NCBI GenBank assembly: GCA_023334545.1
Contig: JAADVB010000075.1
Coordinates: forward strand, 1-64,000
DNA length: 64,000 nt
Direction: 5' to 3'
From: Salisapilia sapeloensis
Lineage: Eukaryota > Oomycota > Peronosporomycetes > Peronosporales > Salisapiliaceae
The translations under genes and the position numbers were made by a program. Under the pieces are notes generated by a model. That model saw nothing but the letters and a program-made list of their open reading frames with translations. It was not told where the DNA came from and made no database searches. Below, one piece after another: positions 42,121 through 54,600 of the stretch. Position 1 is the stretch's first letter, and each line of letters starts with the position of its first letter.

Positions 42121-44267
42121 ATGGAGACTCGATGCATCTGCCCCACCTGCGCTAAACCTTCCGACAATGACCTGTGTGTCGACTGTCAGACGCCAGTACG
42201 GCCGCCAACCGTGTTTGACTGCGCTCGACTCGGCTGGGTCACGACGTTCCAGCAGCTAGTCGACGAACAGGTACCGTCCTGAGCTTTTCTTCGGCTATCT
42301 ACTGCAGACACTTATTTAAGGCATAGGGCACTGCGTTTGATGTGAATGCAAGAGAGGGGGAGGCACAAGCCACTGTGCTCCACTACGCAGCTAGTAGCAG
42401 AAGAATAGGCATATATAAGTAGGTAGGTACGAGTATCATGTACGTCTCTGCTTCTCACATGTCCTGTAGGTACATTTTCACCCACGAAAGTCTCAAGGAC
42501 CAGGTGCAGGTGGACGCTAGAGCAGGAAAAGACCAGACGACGCCATTGCATTGGGCAGTGCGATACAACTACATCTACGGCGTCGAGATCTTGTACCAGC
42601 ATGGAGCTGACATCCATCGTCGAGACGCAAGCAGACTCACGCCATTCCTCACCTCCATACGTGTACGTCTAATAGCTAGATTCAATGGCAGGAGTAGAGC
42701 CTCATCTTCGAACAGGACGGCTTTCCTCTCATTGCTGCCTACTTGATCGCCAAAGGCGCAGACGTCGACACTAGAGTCGATGGTACCCTTCATCAGCCAT
42801 ACCGACGCCTACTAGTCCTTATACAATGACCACTTGCTGTAGACACCTACATGCAAACGGCACTCATCCTACTATGCACGCCCAAGTCTTTTCACCTCGA
42901 CACCTTCCGCATGCTCCTGAGTCTGCGCATCGACAAAGACGCACAGGACAGTCTTGGAAACACAGGTACCTTCGACACTCCTCTCTACTTTACGACGCTC
43001 ATGTCTAGTCGGTGTTCATAGCTCTGCACTACGCCGCCGCCAATAACCTAGGTCCGGCAGTACGCATCCTTCTCGACAGACAAGCGTCCACGACACTGCG
43101 CAACAAGGATGGGAAAACCGCATTAGACCTGGCAGTCGTCAAACTACCTCCAAAGGCAGCAACCTTACGACTGCTGGGAGACGACAAGCGCCTACGAGTC
43201 GCAGCCTCCACACTCGGACTCTCCGTACGTCCACTCCCTCCATGTCCATCATTTCATTTGAATCTAATCGCTCCCAACAGAAGTCTACGCTGGACCAGTA
43301 CCTCTACAAGACCTCCTTCTTCATCCCGTGGCTTTTGCTTCCTCTCTTCTACGTCGTCCTCTCCGTCTTCAACGGATACAATGTCCTATTAGCTGAACTC
43401 CTTCTCCTATGCACTGCCGCCGGACTCCTCTGGATCTTCCAGACCGGAGCCTACGGAGACAGTCGGAAGGCTGCTGCACTCATGTTCGGAGTCAACGTAG
43501 CCTCCATCTTCTGGCTCTTGGTCTCCTACCCTACCTTTGCCATCGCTGCCAATGTCTCTCTCGGATTCCACATAGCCTTAGCTCTGTCCTCCATCGCCAT
43601 GGTCTTTTTCCTCTACAAGTCCATTGTAGTCGACTCTGGCACCGTCCGCACGACGTACGAGGAGAAACTTGGAAACATCGAGACGCTCGTCGAGTCCAAA
43701 CGACCGGTGGAAACCAAACTCTGTCTCTCCTGTCTGCATCAACGACCTCTACGTGCCAAGCACTGTGCTGAACTAGACGCATGCATCTCTCGCTTCGACC
43801 ACTACTGTCCCTTTGTCGCCAACGCCGTCGGACTGGATAACCATCGATACTTTTTCGGCTTCCTCTTCTTCGCTGTCACCAGCATATCGCTTGAGACACT
43901 CGTGTGCTGGTGGTACGCCACGCAGAATAATCTCTTTTCGTCGTCAGAAGGCATGTGGCATACGATCTGGAGCCTCGTGCACTACGAACCGCTCCTTTCG
44001 TGTGTCATGACGCTCGACATCCTTCACCTGTGTTGGATCGAATACCTCCTCCTGTTCAACGTCTACCTCCTAGTCGCAGACCTGACAACGAATGAAGTAG
44101 TGAAGAATGAAAACAAGGACAGAGTTTACTCGCAAGGCATCCTTCAGAACGCCATCAACTTTTTCCGACTCAAGAACGCTCAGCAGGTCGACTGGAAGAA
44201 ACTGCATCGGCTAGAAGAGTTCTCTGCTTCCATTGATAAGCACAACAACAAAGATAAACACTTGTGA
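42121..44267 (+). CDS. Ankyrin-repeat DHYC palmitoyltransferase (Akr1/HIP14 type)
   Basis: Seven exons: 42121-42270, 42327-42418, 42470-42662, 42698-42782, 42843-42965, 43022-43224 and 43281-44267. They give 610 aa. A short N-terminal zinc-ribbon-like part (CICPTCAKPSDNDLCVDC) is followed by ankyrin repeats (TTPLHWAVRYNYIYGVEIL, TALHYAAANNLGPAVRILL). Four to six membrane spans flank the cysteine-rich domain (LCLSCLHQRPLRAKHCAELD, then CISRFDHYCPFVANAVGLDN). The catalytic tetrad is DHYC, as in yeast Akr1, rather than DHHC. Such enzymes attach palmitate to cysteines at the Golgi. Intron 3 (42663-42697) is only 35 nt. It is convergent with the methyltransferase gene, with 24 nt between stop codons. 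Confidence 0.9.
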
Positions 44268-44291
44268 TCCCACATGCGTGTCTCTATTCCT

Positions 44292-45542
44292 CTACATGAC
44301 GCGCTCCAAACATCGCAGTCGAGCGCTTCTAGACCGAGGGTTCGCCTCCATCTCCTCCTTGCTCGCTTTCATAGCCTTCCGCTTCACCAACCGATACACC
44401 TCCCCTCCGTCCAAGTCCTCTCCGCCACTATCATCGTCCAACTCTTCATCGCTGTCTTCCTCGTCACTGTCCTCGCTTTCCTTTCCTTCCTCATCCTACA
44501 GAGCACAATATCAGCAAAACAATTACTTCTGCCAAGCAGCATGATAAGCATACGAGAGCTCGAAAGAGTTCCTTGATGGGCCGATCCTCGAGCGAGTGGA
44601 AAGCAATCGTACACAAGCGCCCTCCAGGTGCGAGATGATGGACGAGCGAATCGACACCGTCCTGCACGTGCTGCAGCTCTTCATTCACGTAAATCCGGAG
44701 CGCCTGGAAACACTTGGTGGCCGGATGCGTCTTGCTCTTCCGCGCCTTGATCCGCTTGGACCGGAACGCTGTGCGTTCAATGCAAGTGCGGAGGTCCGTC
44801 GTGGTTACGAATGGTCCTTTGCCACGACTCCGCTCTTGCACAATGGCTCGGGCGTACTCTTTCGCTGCCTGCTCTTCTCCAAACTCTCGAAAGATCTACA
44901 ATCCCTCGTCTTACTCGCTGCATATCACATAGGTAGAAGGTCATGTACCTTGGTAAGCTGGACTTCTGATAGCGTATTAACGGCGTCGGCTGCTGTCATC
45001 TTGTCCGATCGCTGGTCGAATCGCATATCGAGCGGTCCATCGCGCAAAAAGCTAAACCCTCGGCTCGGTTCATCCAAGTGGAAGCTATTGGCGCCCAAGT
45101 CCACGAGGATGCCATCGACTTCCAATGGAAAGTCGTGCTGCTCAATATGGTCCGCCAGGTCCGCGTAGGAGCCGAGCGCAAAGCGCACACGGGGCGCATA
45201 CGGTTTCAGATTCTCTTGTGCAATGGCCAGTACCTATCAATACCCAGGTCACGTGACGTCTTTGCCCTAGATAAATACACGGAAAGCCACCTCTGGGTCT
45301 CGGTCGATGCAGAGCAGTTGGGCGTCCTGGTGCTTGTCTAAGAGCGCTTTGCTGTGTCCTCCAAACCCGACGGTGCCGTCGACGTAGTGCGTCCCGTGGT
45401 CTTTCGCCCAGAGCCCCACCACCTGTTCGCACAGCACAGGCACATGCACTGGCACATCGGCACTAGCGTCGGACGTGAAGCACCGTCTAGACGACTGCAA
45501 GTGGCGTAGCAAGGTAGATCGGAAGTAGGTGGGTGTTCTCAT
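44292..45542 (-). CDS. RsmH/MraW-type rRNA cytosine-N4 methyltransferase (METTL15-like)
   Basis: Four exons: 45542-45291, 45233-44949, 44895-44554 and 44495-44292. They give 360 aa. The opening is arginine-rich with hydroxyl residues (RSTLLRHLQSSRRCFTS), like a mitochondrial presequence. Family blocks follow: HVPVLCEQVV, YVDGTVGFGGHS (the AdoMet loop), ILVDLGANSFHLDEPSRGFS, ALRIYVNEEL and FHSLEDRPIK, with the closing NPRSRSARLR. RsmH methylates the small-subunit rRNA at the decoding centre; the mitochondrial form METTL15 does so in mitoribosomes. An unusually acidic stretch of about 30 residues lies between FHSLEDRPIK and the end motif. The gene is followed in tandem by the acyltransferase gene on the same strand. 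Confidence 0.9.
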
Positions 45543-45648
45543 GAAAGTAGAATGAAAAGAATGACTGGATGCAAGTAAAAGCCCTCGAGAGCATGGTCAC
45601 GTGTGCCAAAACTGTCGCTCTAGTTGAATTCGTTAGGTGTCTTCCTAT

Positions 45649-47976
45649 CTACACACTTGGCCTCGCCATCCACGACTCATACAGCGGCTGATGAGCGCCT
45701 CGTGGATGCATCAGATGCAGCGTCTCGTGCTTCTCCACATGCATCGGCAGGCCAAGAGGTTTCCAAATGTGCGTCGAGGATCTCCGCATGCCACACACCT
45801 GCGCCACGACCTTCTCCAGCTCCTGCTCCGTCAGGTGCGCGCCTAGCTGTACCATGGCAACGTCGTGCTTGGCGGCAGCGACGTAGCGTAAGATGCCTCT
45901 CTCGAGCAGGTACTCGACGGCCTGCTTCATGGTCTCGCTGCACAGGGCTTCTGCGTGCTGGAGCTGGTGGGAAGACAGGAGAGCCTTGGCCAGGAGCTGC
46001 GTCTGCCGAACGAGGTCGCCGACAGACATGTTGTCTATCGAGTGGGAAGCCATCGGTCGTAGGCTCTGGAGACACAGCCAGAGGGAGTCTACCAGCGGCC
46101 ACGAGAGCGCCAAGATGAAGCTAACGAGTCTGCTCTTGCGCCACTTGTTCAGTCGGACGAGGACGAAGGAGTGGCTTGAGTAAGCATTCCCAAAGACGTC
46201 TGGGCAGTGCGTCTGGAGCTGCTCTAGTCTGTCTGCCAAGTCGACGTCCTGGTGGTGACAGAGGTGGCGGAGGTAGGTCCAGAAGGAAGAGGCTTTGTGC
46301 AATAGAGAGCTGGTGGATATGCTGACCTGGTCCTGCGTGAAGATGGTGGAGACGTGGTCTGGCAGGTGTCTCTGGAGGAGGATCGAGTGGATGGCCGTGA
46401 CAATCGCCATGTCGGGTAGAAAGGCATGCAGAAGCTGGTTTCGGTAGAAGTTGAGCACGAGCGCTTGCGTCGGAGAGCCCAGGTGACTCTGTACGACGCC
46501 ATTGGACTGCACTGGCACCTTGAGCACCGACAGGGCGTGGTCTACCACCTCGTCACTCGAGACGTTGCTGACGTTTACCTGTCTCTCTTCTAGTTCCTGC
46601 AGCAGCCACTGGCAGGAGGAGTGAATCATGTCTTTCGTGGCATACGCCCTCCTCCACATGAGGACAGAGGAGACGACCGAGGTGCTCGTGATGGTCCCCG
46701 TCTCTTGCATCCGGACGCCCAGCGTCTTGGCAGTCTCGAGCAAGTTGAACCTAGCGTCCAGAGCGAGAGGCTGTCCGAAGCGGACGTAGGCGTGTCCGCA
46801 GCGGAGGAAGAAGATGCTCCAGATGGACTTGAGCAGCCCTAGCAGAGTCTCCGGCGCCTTTGGCTTCCCCAGCACCTGGGCAGCATAGTCCTCCACCTCG
46901 AGCACCTTGTCGTAGTCGAGCGAAATGGGGACAAGAAGCATCTTTCGCCCTCTTGCATTCTCGTTGGACGTAGGAAGATACCTCTGCAAGAGAGACAGAA
47001 AGCCCATGCGCAGCTGATGCACTCGGCCGGAGCGAGACCGACCTCCTTCCAGAAACACCTCGATCGGATTCCCGTCCGCCATCAGCTCGTGCACGTACGT
47101 GTCCAAGACGTCCTTGTAGAGCTGGTCGTCTCGGAAGGACCGACGCATGAAGAAGCTCCCGTTGGCTCGCAGGAAGCGCCCAACCAGAGGCAAGTCGAGG
47201 TTGTTCCCGGCCGCGATGCGAGGGAGAGGAATGCCGTAGCCAAAGCACAGGTAGCTCACGATCAGATAGTCCAGGTGTGTCTTGTGCGTAGGACAGAAGA
47301 CGACGCACGTGCCGTCGTCCGCCTGCTCCAGAGCTTCCTGTAGGCCACGCAAAGAACCTGCATCGACGTGCAGGCCGTCGAACAAGAGTCGCCATGTCTT
47401 CGTCAGGATGTACCCCAGGCATCGTACAGCCGGTAGGAGCATATCCGACCGCAGAGCCTTTAGAATCTTGGAGACTCGGGCAGGCTCTCGACCGAGTCTG
47501 GCCTGCACCTGCTCCTCGTGCCGAGATGGAGACGACGGACGGTGGCCATGCAAATTGTACTCACATCCGCCACGGAGGCTAAAGACAACGTCCTGAAGCA
47601 ATCGGCGGACGTCGATGCAGCTAGGACTATCCAAAGTCTGGCGCTTGGCGGCGCATCGTCTCCGAGAGCCAACGGACGCCAGAAGCCACGAGGTCTGCAT
47701 GACGTCCACCATGTCTGTCGCTTTCAAATGCTCTCCACTGTGACAAGTAGCACAAGTGCCGCTGCTGCAGAGACTCATGGGCGTCGAGAGCTCCGTGTCG
47801 TCGTCGTCGTCGCCACCGGCGAGCTCTCGTCGGCCCTCGCCCATCTTCTGGTGGTCTCCTTTTCCCCACATTGCCACATCTTTGAAGTTGCCTCTCTCCA
47901 CCCGATGCCATCGACCGCCACTGCGATCTTGAAAGGGAGCGTCACGCCGCGACGAGCGACCGGTCTCACCTGCCAT
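45649..47976 (-). CDS. Glycerol-3-phosphate/DHAP acyltransferase (PlsB/GNPAT type)
   Basis: Single exon, up to 775 aa. The PlsC-type acyltransferase motifs are clear: PTHKTHLDYL (HX4D, near residue 230), GNNLDLPLVGRFLRANGSFF with MRRSFRD, FLEGGRSRSG, and VPISLDYDKV. The order and the long C-terminal helical part match PlsB, GPAT1 and GNPAT, which add the first acyl chain to glycerol-3-phosphate or dihydroxyacetone phosphate. No C-terminal SKL-like peroxisomal signal exists (it ends ARPSV). The first about 100 residues, with an Asp run, do not look like the family. Translation may start at a later Met (for example MWGKGDHQKM). Confidence 0.85.
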   Translation of the reverse strand: MAGETGRSSRRDAPFQDRSGGRWHRVERGNFKDVAMWGKGDHQKMGEGRRELAGGDDDDDTELSTPMSLCSSGTCATCHSGEHLKATDMVDVMQTSWLLASVGSRRRCAAKRQTLDSPSCIDVRRLLQDVVFSLRGGCEYNLHGHRPSSPSRHEEQVQARLGREPARVSKILKALRSDMLLPAVRCLGYILTKTWRLLFDGLHVDAGSLRGLQEALEQADDGTCVVFCPTHKTHLDYLIVSYLCFGYGIPLPRIAAGNNLDLPLVGRFLRANGSFFMRRSFRDDQLYKDVLDTYVHELMADGNPIEVFLEGGRSRSGRVHQLRMGFLSLLQRYLPTSNENARGRKMLLVPISLDYDKVLEVEDYAAQVLGKPKAPETLLGLLKSIWSIFFLRCGHAYVRFGQPLALDARFNLLETAKTLGVRMQETGTITSTSVVSSVLMWRRAYATKDMIHSSCQWLLQELEERQVNVSNVSSDEVVDHALSVLKVPVQSNGVVQSHLGSPTQALVLNFYRNQLLHAFLPDMAIVTAIHSILLQRHLPDHVSTIFTQDQVSISTSSLLHKASSFWTYLRHLCHHQDVDLADRLEQLQTHCPDVFGNAYSSHSFVLVRLNKWRKSRLVSFILALSWPLVDSLWLCLQSLRPMASHSIDNMSVGDLVRQTQLLAKALLSSHQLQHAEALCSETMKQAVEYLLERGILRYVAAAKHDVAMVQLGAHLTEQELEKVVAQVCGMRRSSTHIWKPLGLPMHVEKHETLHLMHPRGAHQPLYESWMARPSV

Positions 47977-48125
47977 CTCCTCCGTCTCCTGTCAGACTTT
48001 GTGTCACGCTCGACTTGGCGCTCGACAAAGCTACTTTGGCCGCCAAACGACCACTTGCTGTTGGACCTTGGACCTTTTTTCCACATCTTCCACGGTCATT
48101 CGATATACTCCGACGGCCGATCAGC

Positions 48126-50056
48126 ATGTCGTCGATGTCGACACGGGAAGCTTCGGCCGGATACGGCTCGTGCCAGCAGGATCGGTCTCGACCATCTGGG
48201 AAGCGGATCAAGTTCCGAGACTTGCAAGAGGTAAGCCATCCCTAGTCACCCGGCATCATCCATTCCCTTCTCCTCGCGCTTCAACGATCCATCCGCTGAT
48301 CCGCCTTTACCCTCCTCCTCTAGCTCTCCATACGCACGTGCGACTTGCCACAAGTCCGGTCGGACCAGCGACAGCGACATTCCGCCCCCGCAGACACCTC
48401 CAGGATGACGCCCGTTACAGACCTTCCGGATTCGGTGCAGACGCCCAGGACGCCCATCCAGCCGAGCTCCGGCAAGAAGCGGCGGAGGCGGACCGCTGCC
48501 CAGATCGACCGCAAGTTCAAATGCCAAGTCCATGGGTGCTCGAAGGTATTCTTCTTCTACCCCCATAACTCCCTCTCTTCTCACGACACCATTGACGACG
48601 CAGGCGTACGGGTCCGAAGGCTCTCTTAAGCAGCACGTCAAGCTCAAGCACGATGGAAAGCCAGATACGAGGACGACGCCCAAGACCCTCAAAGTCACGC
48701 CCGTACGTTGAGACGCTCCCTCTTATCTTTCACATTCACATGACGCTCATGTGTGCATAGCAAGTGCAGACGGATGCCATGCACAACCTCTCGAGCCACC
48801 ACGCCTTCCATCTCTTCTCGGCTACACCGTCCGGCACGCGCAATGTCACCATCCGACCAGCCACGCACAGTCCAAGTCTAGGCCACGAGCCCTCGCCCCA
48901 CTCGACGCCCACCACGCCTCCTGCCTTCCCACCCGCCTCCTGGCCTGGCACAGTCCACTTTGCTCTGACTAGTGTAGCAGAACCTTTGAATGGTACAACC
49001 CTTGGCCATCGTGCTCGGTCCTACTCGATGCCATCCTCCCCGCCAAGTGTGTTTCATCATGTTCCACTGATAGTACTCGATAGTCTCATACTCTATGCTC
49101 TAGGTACCTACACGCCCACTGCGAAAAGCCATGCTGAACCACGCAGCCGAGCTGTCCGATCCAGCAAGACCAGTGCCACGCCACGGCCAAAGGGTAAGTC
49201 GTATCGTTTGAAAACACGGTCCCAGTCAGACTCCGTGTCGGATCCACATGCGTTCGACCTTCCGTCGGAGCTGTCGGAGCAACTGTGCAGTTTCAGTGAC
49301 GACCCAGACCTCAGTCCCTGGGATGTCGACGCCCCTATCATGATCTCGTCTCCCTCCGATGCCGTCTCTCGAGAGCACAGCCGATCGCTCGACTGGACAA
49401 TGTCCGGAGCCAGTCTCACACCAGACGAAGAGGTCTTTGACAAGGACATTCTGTCCGTTCTGGCCACATGTGAAGCAGAAGACTCCTCTTCAGAGCGTGC
49501 TTCTACGAAAGAAGAGCCATGTGAGTCTCTTTGGGACTCATCCATCGCGTCAGACAATATTGACGTCTTCATGTCGGAAACCCTCTCGACGGGCTTGATG
49601 GAGACGGCTCACTTGACCAGCGTCATCACGCCGACGGTGGATGTCGACATCAAGGCCCCTTGGATGGTACCCAACGAGCTCTCTTTGCCCACTCTCCCGT
49701 CTTCTTCTAACCCGTCCACCTTCCTCTTTTCCGAAGACCACTTGAAAGACGCTAGTTGGAAACATACAGCTCAAACTACATGTCCAGTGCCACTTTCAAC
49801 CAGTATGAACGGACCGGACGAGGAAATGCCAGCCATTGCCGAAGACAAACCCTTCTTCACCAAGGAAGGCTTCAAGCTAGATGCAATGGCGTGGGATCAT
49901 GACAGACGCCCCTCCAGCAGCTCCACGCGTGACAGCAAGCAGATTGACTCGGCTATTAGCAATGTGCTCGACATGGATCTGAACGATGACACGGCTGGTC
50001 CATCCAGTGATACGGAGAACTCTTGCCCTTTCGCAGACATATTATTATACGATTGA
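48126..50056 (+). CDS. Single C2H2 zinc-finger protein, probable transcription factor
   Basis: Five exons: 48126-48230, 48324-48545, 48604-48702, 48761-49046 and 49104-50056. They give 554 aa. One finger spans the splice between exons 2 and 3: FKCQVHGCSK then AYGSEGSLKQHVKLKHDGK, fitting C-x4-C-x12-H-x4-H. A basic cluster KKRRRRTAAQ precedes it and may be a nuclear signal. The rest is disordered: H/S/P-rich in exon 4, then acidic and S-rich, which would suit an activation domain. The last intron is 57 nt, in frame and without a stop, so it could be retained; the hydrophobic residues it would encode (VFHHVPLIVLDSLILY) look foreign to the rest. No named orthologue is recognised. Confidence 0.75.
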
Positions 50057-51650
50057 GAGTGCTAGCTCCATGCGCTCATGTGCAGCCACTGCATACATGT
50101 CAACCACCACTGTGCGAATCACAAGAGAGCTTTTTATGTCTGGCAGTTGGAACCTTTATCTTTGTATCTGTCTCAATCTACTCTTGTATCAGTTACACAC
50201 CATGGCGTGATCTCTTGTGTGTCTACCGTTTTACAATTAAAAAGCTGGATATATGTAATTCCGAGCAAGCATTAAAAGTTTGTTGTTGTTGCAAAGGGCT
50301 AAAAGTTTATTAAGCAAGCTTATATTAGAAGACGACGTCCTTTGGAGTCCACTGAAGGTGGCCTCTACCATTCCGAAAAATGGGATGCTGGTTGCTCAGT
50401 ACATTCGGAGCCCTTGGACTGGAGAACTGCCATAAGCGCGTTTCAGAGCTGACGCTTCCGATACGGCAGTTCCTTGATTTTCGTTTTTTGGAGTCCGTTT
50501 TGAAGCGAGCAAACACTAGCACTGGCAAGAGGGCACGTATACTTTACTCACTGACGTTTATAAGTAGTGCAGACTCTATTTTGTCAATATATTCAACTAC
50601 TGGGCCTACCATAAAGTTTCATAATATTGAAGAGGAAAGTTTGTGGTATATCCGTTACGTGGTTCTTGAATCTATGTAGCAATCGCTAATATCCATCACC
50701 TTATTAGATACATCGTAAACGACAACAACCAGTTATTAATCGAATGTTGGTTGCCCTCGAAGACGGTTGCCGTAGCTCAAGCAGACCCTGGCACAATTAA
50801 CGTAAAATTTATTATCATGGGCAACGTGTAGGAATAAAAGAGTTGAAATAAAATATGGTAAAACAGTCATTTGTTGATGGTTTGCATCACTCGCGCATTA
50901 GACGATTATCCTTACATTAGAGGGCGGTATTCAATCTGTTTGTAGACTGCATACTTTTGCACGAGTCATAACTATGGCACTGGTGCAGCTTCTTTTAAAA
51001 TCATGAAATAAACCTGTCGCGTATGATTTTAAATCTAATTCCTCTAGTCGAAACAGGGAAAGTATGTTTGGAACGCTTGGGAATGCTTAGGAGAGCACTG
51101 AGGGGTAGAAGTTACGGTGATGTCGGATAACTCCGAGGCAGGACAAACGTGGTTGACTTCATGTTCATGTACACTGGGCCGCTGCACAGGTCGAACGTAG
51201 ATAGCCAAGTGTGATCATAGATCCTATAGTACAGGGAGATATTAGCAAGTGGTCTCGCGTGCGCGTGCGTTCGACAGTGAAAATGGACGTACTTCGAGGT
51301 GGCACAGTAGTCGTCGATTTGCAACAGCGAAGCTTAGTAGAGCTGCAAGATGATGTGTTCGGGACTTATCTTGGAAAATGAGTGATGATTTATAATCATA
51401 CCGCACCCTTCTACGCAACAATTCGCATTTGGTCTCATTGTGCAAATTTATGAGGCGTACAAACTTACAGCCACAGTTTTTCATGCTATCAACGAGACAG
51501 CATCGTTTGACCGTCTAACGAGCCCTAAAGTAATGATAGATAGAAGAAGTCAGAACAGTTTTATGACCGAAGAAGAATCACACTCAAGCGAGCTCAAGCA
51601 CCTACTGCACAAAGCGTCCCGTAAATTCATTTAACTAAGCACATAAGACT
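50057..51650. other. Left shoulder of the gene desert
   Basis: About 1.6 kb of intermediate base composition between the zinc-finger gene and the AT-rich core. Open frames up to 99 codons occur (for example 50380-50679 plus and 50325-50528 minus), but none shows a motif or a splice partner. The stretch may hold decayed mobile elements or an old gene fragment. I see no tRNA or rRNA gene. Confidence 0.5.
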
Positions 51651-54600
51651 GTAGTTCTTAGCTATGGATCGAAGAACCTTCTGTACAAAGTGCACGGAAG
51701 ACAGAAGTACCCATCATAGAAATTTGTAGCTGTTACACGAGTTACAGAGACATCAAATGCATATATAGAAGTCAATACGGTTGCAGCTGGGCTTTATACC
51801 GTACTGTCATAGTATAGAACGCAACCATACCCAATCAATGGCTTGACAGTTGACTGCACTTCTCTAGCACTAAAAATAGCTTTGTAAGTAAGTTTTTTCG
51901 TATCTATTTTGTGGATAAAGTTATTTTTAAACGGTAAAATACTTTAGTCCAAAACCTTCTGTCCAAAGCAGTACAGACTTGTAACACTATTTTCATGAGG
52001 CAGTATAAACTTACTAAACCCAATTGTTAATTAACCGCAGATATTGTACATATATCAACTAAATCTCATATTAAATCACAATAAAAATAAAACTTTGTGC
52101 TAGTGTAAACAACTTTTCTATAAGAACTTCATCTTGCATGCATCATATGCATTTCCTAGTTATAAATATGTATGAGAAAATTTATTAAAACATGCAAAAT
52201 TTAGACACATTACTTAAAATAAAGCAAATGATATGTTAAACAAAGTAACGTCAAATTAAAAAAAGGGAAATTGAAAAGAAGACAAATAAGTTCCAAAAAC
52301 AAGTTTTGACATATACGCAAATACTTTTAAAATTTACAGCAAACAAAATTTTTAGCTCTATAAACGAATTAAACGCAAGATCTAAACAAACAGATTGTTT
52401 GTGTTTGCATTTGGTAAGATTTTAGTCTGTATAAAAAATGAATTTTTTATTGTTTTATATCTGACGTAGCGACCACATAAGCAAAGTTTTTATATTAATT
52501 TTGTTTTACAAATGCATTGATATTTAACATGACATGAATTAAATTGTGTGTAGAGCAAATTTTTATATAAAAATCGTATAATTTTACACACAGTTAATTT
52601 AACCAAAATTAATGCAAACTGAAGTATCAGATTGAAAACACAAAAAACAATTTGTATTAAAAACTATAAACAACTTCAAATAAAAACACAAGTTACTTTA
52701 ACGTACAAAAACAAGCTAAATAAGACTTTACAATGTATAAAATTTTTGTATCAAAGCTATTGTTTCGTAAAAAATCATATATTTTAACTTTAGAAAAAAT
52801 ACAAATACAACGTTGTAGGTATTTTGTTAAAGGTGAATAAAAATTACTCTAAATACGATAACAAATAGACTATACATAACATAATTATTAAGGCACTTAA
52901 CAACATAACAAAAGTTAATAAAAACTAGAAATTACATGAAGACAGTATGTTTTGAATCAAACATTGTATTTTTGTATTCAAAGCCCTCTATCTATCACTA
53001 AGCAATTTTACAATTACTTTTTAATACAATGTAAAGAATAGATCCAACTACTGTTTTAATTAAACAAAATTTGTGACTTTGCATGATGCTTATAACTATT
53101 TATATATCGTATCATCTATTCATCATACATAAACAGTTGTAGAAAGTGCTTTTCTGAATAACCTTTAACATTTAGTGTTTCTTAAAAACCTTTGTGATAT
53201 ATTGTATATAAACATTACAACAAATTTATTTATATTAAATATTATCCTTAGCCTAAATTCATTAAAAACTTTAATAAAAATTGTAGAGCTTACGTAATAA
53301 ATTTGGAAATTATTCATTGTATCCAAAAATTATTTTTTACATATATTGTAGCGTACAGCAAACATCTCATGTTCAAATTTTTTCTCTTAAATTCCTCTAT
53401 GAATGCGCTTTATAAATATGCAGAACACTATGGACGACAACAACGTATAATGAATGTGTCAAAAAGTTTACATTAATAGCAGAAAACCGTCTGTAAAGAG
53501 TATATTTTTAAATCATAAAAAGACAGTAAAAAATACTTGTAGGCTTGTCCACCGCTACATGTGTATTATATTGTTATGAAAAAAAAATTATCATGCTATT
53601 ATCATATTTGATTATATAGTCAAGCACTACAATGTTTTATATATTTAATTAAATTTATCATGATATCGATTCCTGAAAGCATAAAACAAAAAAGGCAAAT
53701 TTGGAGGAAACTACTTTAAACTTAAATAATACTTAATCTTTTTAACTTTAGTTTTATGACTTAAAAATTATGTTTATGTATAAAAGAAAAGTTTGTATAC
53801 ATTGTTGTAATATTTTATATGTGAGCAATAAAAGATCGATTTTTTTATTATATCTGACATTGAATGTAGAAAAGATTTTCTCTTTATCTATACATTTAAT
53901 GTTATATACCTTTTTTACATTTTTATTATTTTAAAAGATACATAATAAATAAGTTCGTTCGTTTAATTTCTATAATTATTAAATGATATTATTTAGCAGC
54001 ATACAGACACTAACCTGTTTAATTTTAAAATTTATAAGTTTATATTTGAGATTTCTTACTAATAGTGATATTGAGATTTGTACTTTGAGTACTAGTTTTC
54101 AATATGTTTTGGTTAAATATTGTTCTTAACGTAAGTGTTATGCTCCTTATAGCATTAATTTAATTATCTAGTCAGTTTATAGTATTTAAAACATAAAAAA
54201 CTTGTGAGAATATATAATATATATTCAATGGTAGTTTATATACTTGTTTTAGCACAAAAGTTTTATTTTCAAATGATAAGTACATGCTATTTTTTTGTTA
54301 ATAGTTTGAAGCTGTGTGTTTAAATGTTATCTCCATATAAGGAAGAAACCTTATCAATCTCAATATTAAGTTTTTTATTTTTTTTATAGTACAAAATGTG
54401 TATTAAACTTATATTTTTTCACGTAAAATAATAAATCTGCTAAAAAAAAATTGCATACAAAGAAGCGTTCTTTGTTGTCGTTATTTTCTAGCTGATCTAT
54501 ATGTGCTAAGTGTTATAATATCACATGTTTGTCATAGCCTAATATGAAATGTTTTTTTTGGTCTAGCTTTTTTTAACTTTGTATAAGAATATCTATTTAT

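Noticed and set aside
46751-47422. 223-codon open frame on the same strand as the acyltransferase gene, in another frame
   Set aside because: It overlaps the catalytic core of a clearly conserved protein and has a biased R/G/A/P composition.
50325-50679. Overlapping 67- and 99-codon frames on opposite strands
   Set aside because: Neither shows a known domain; they may be part of an old gene or element, but there is not enough evidence to call one.
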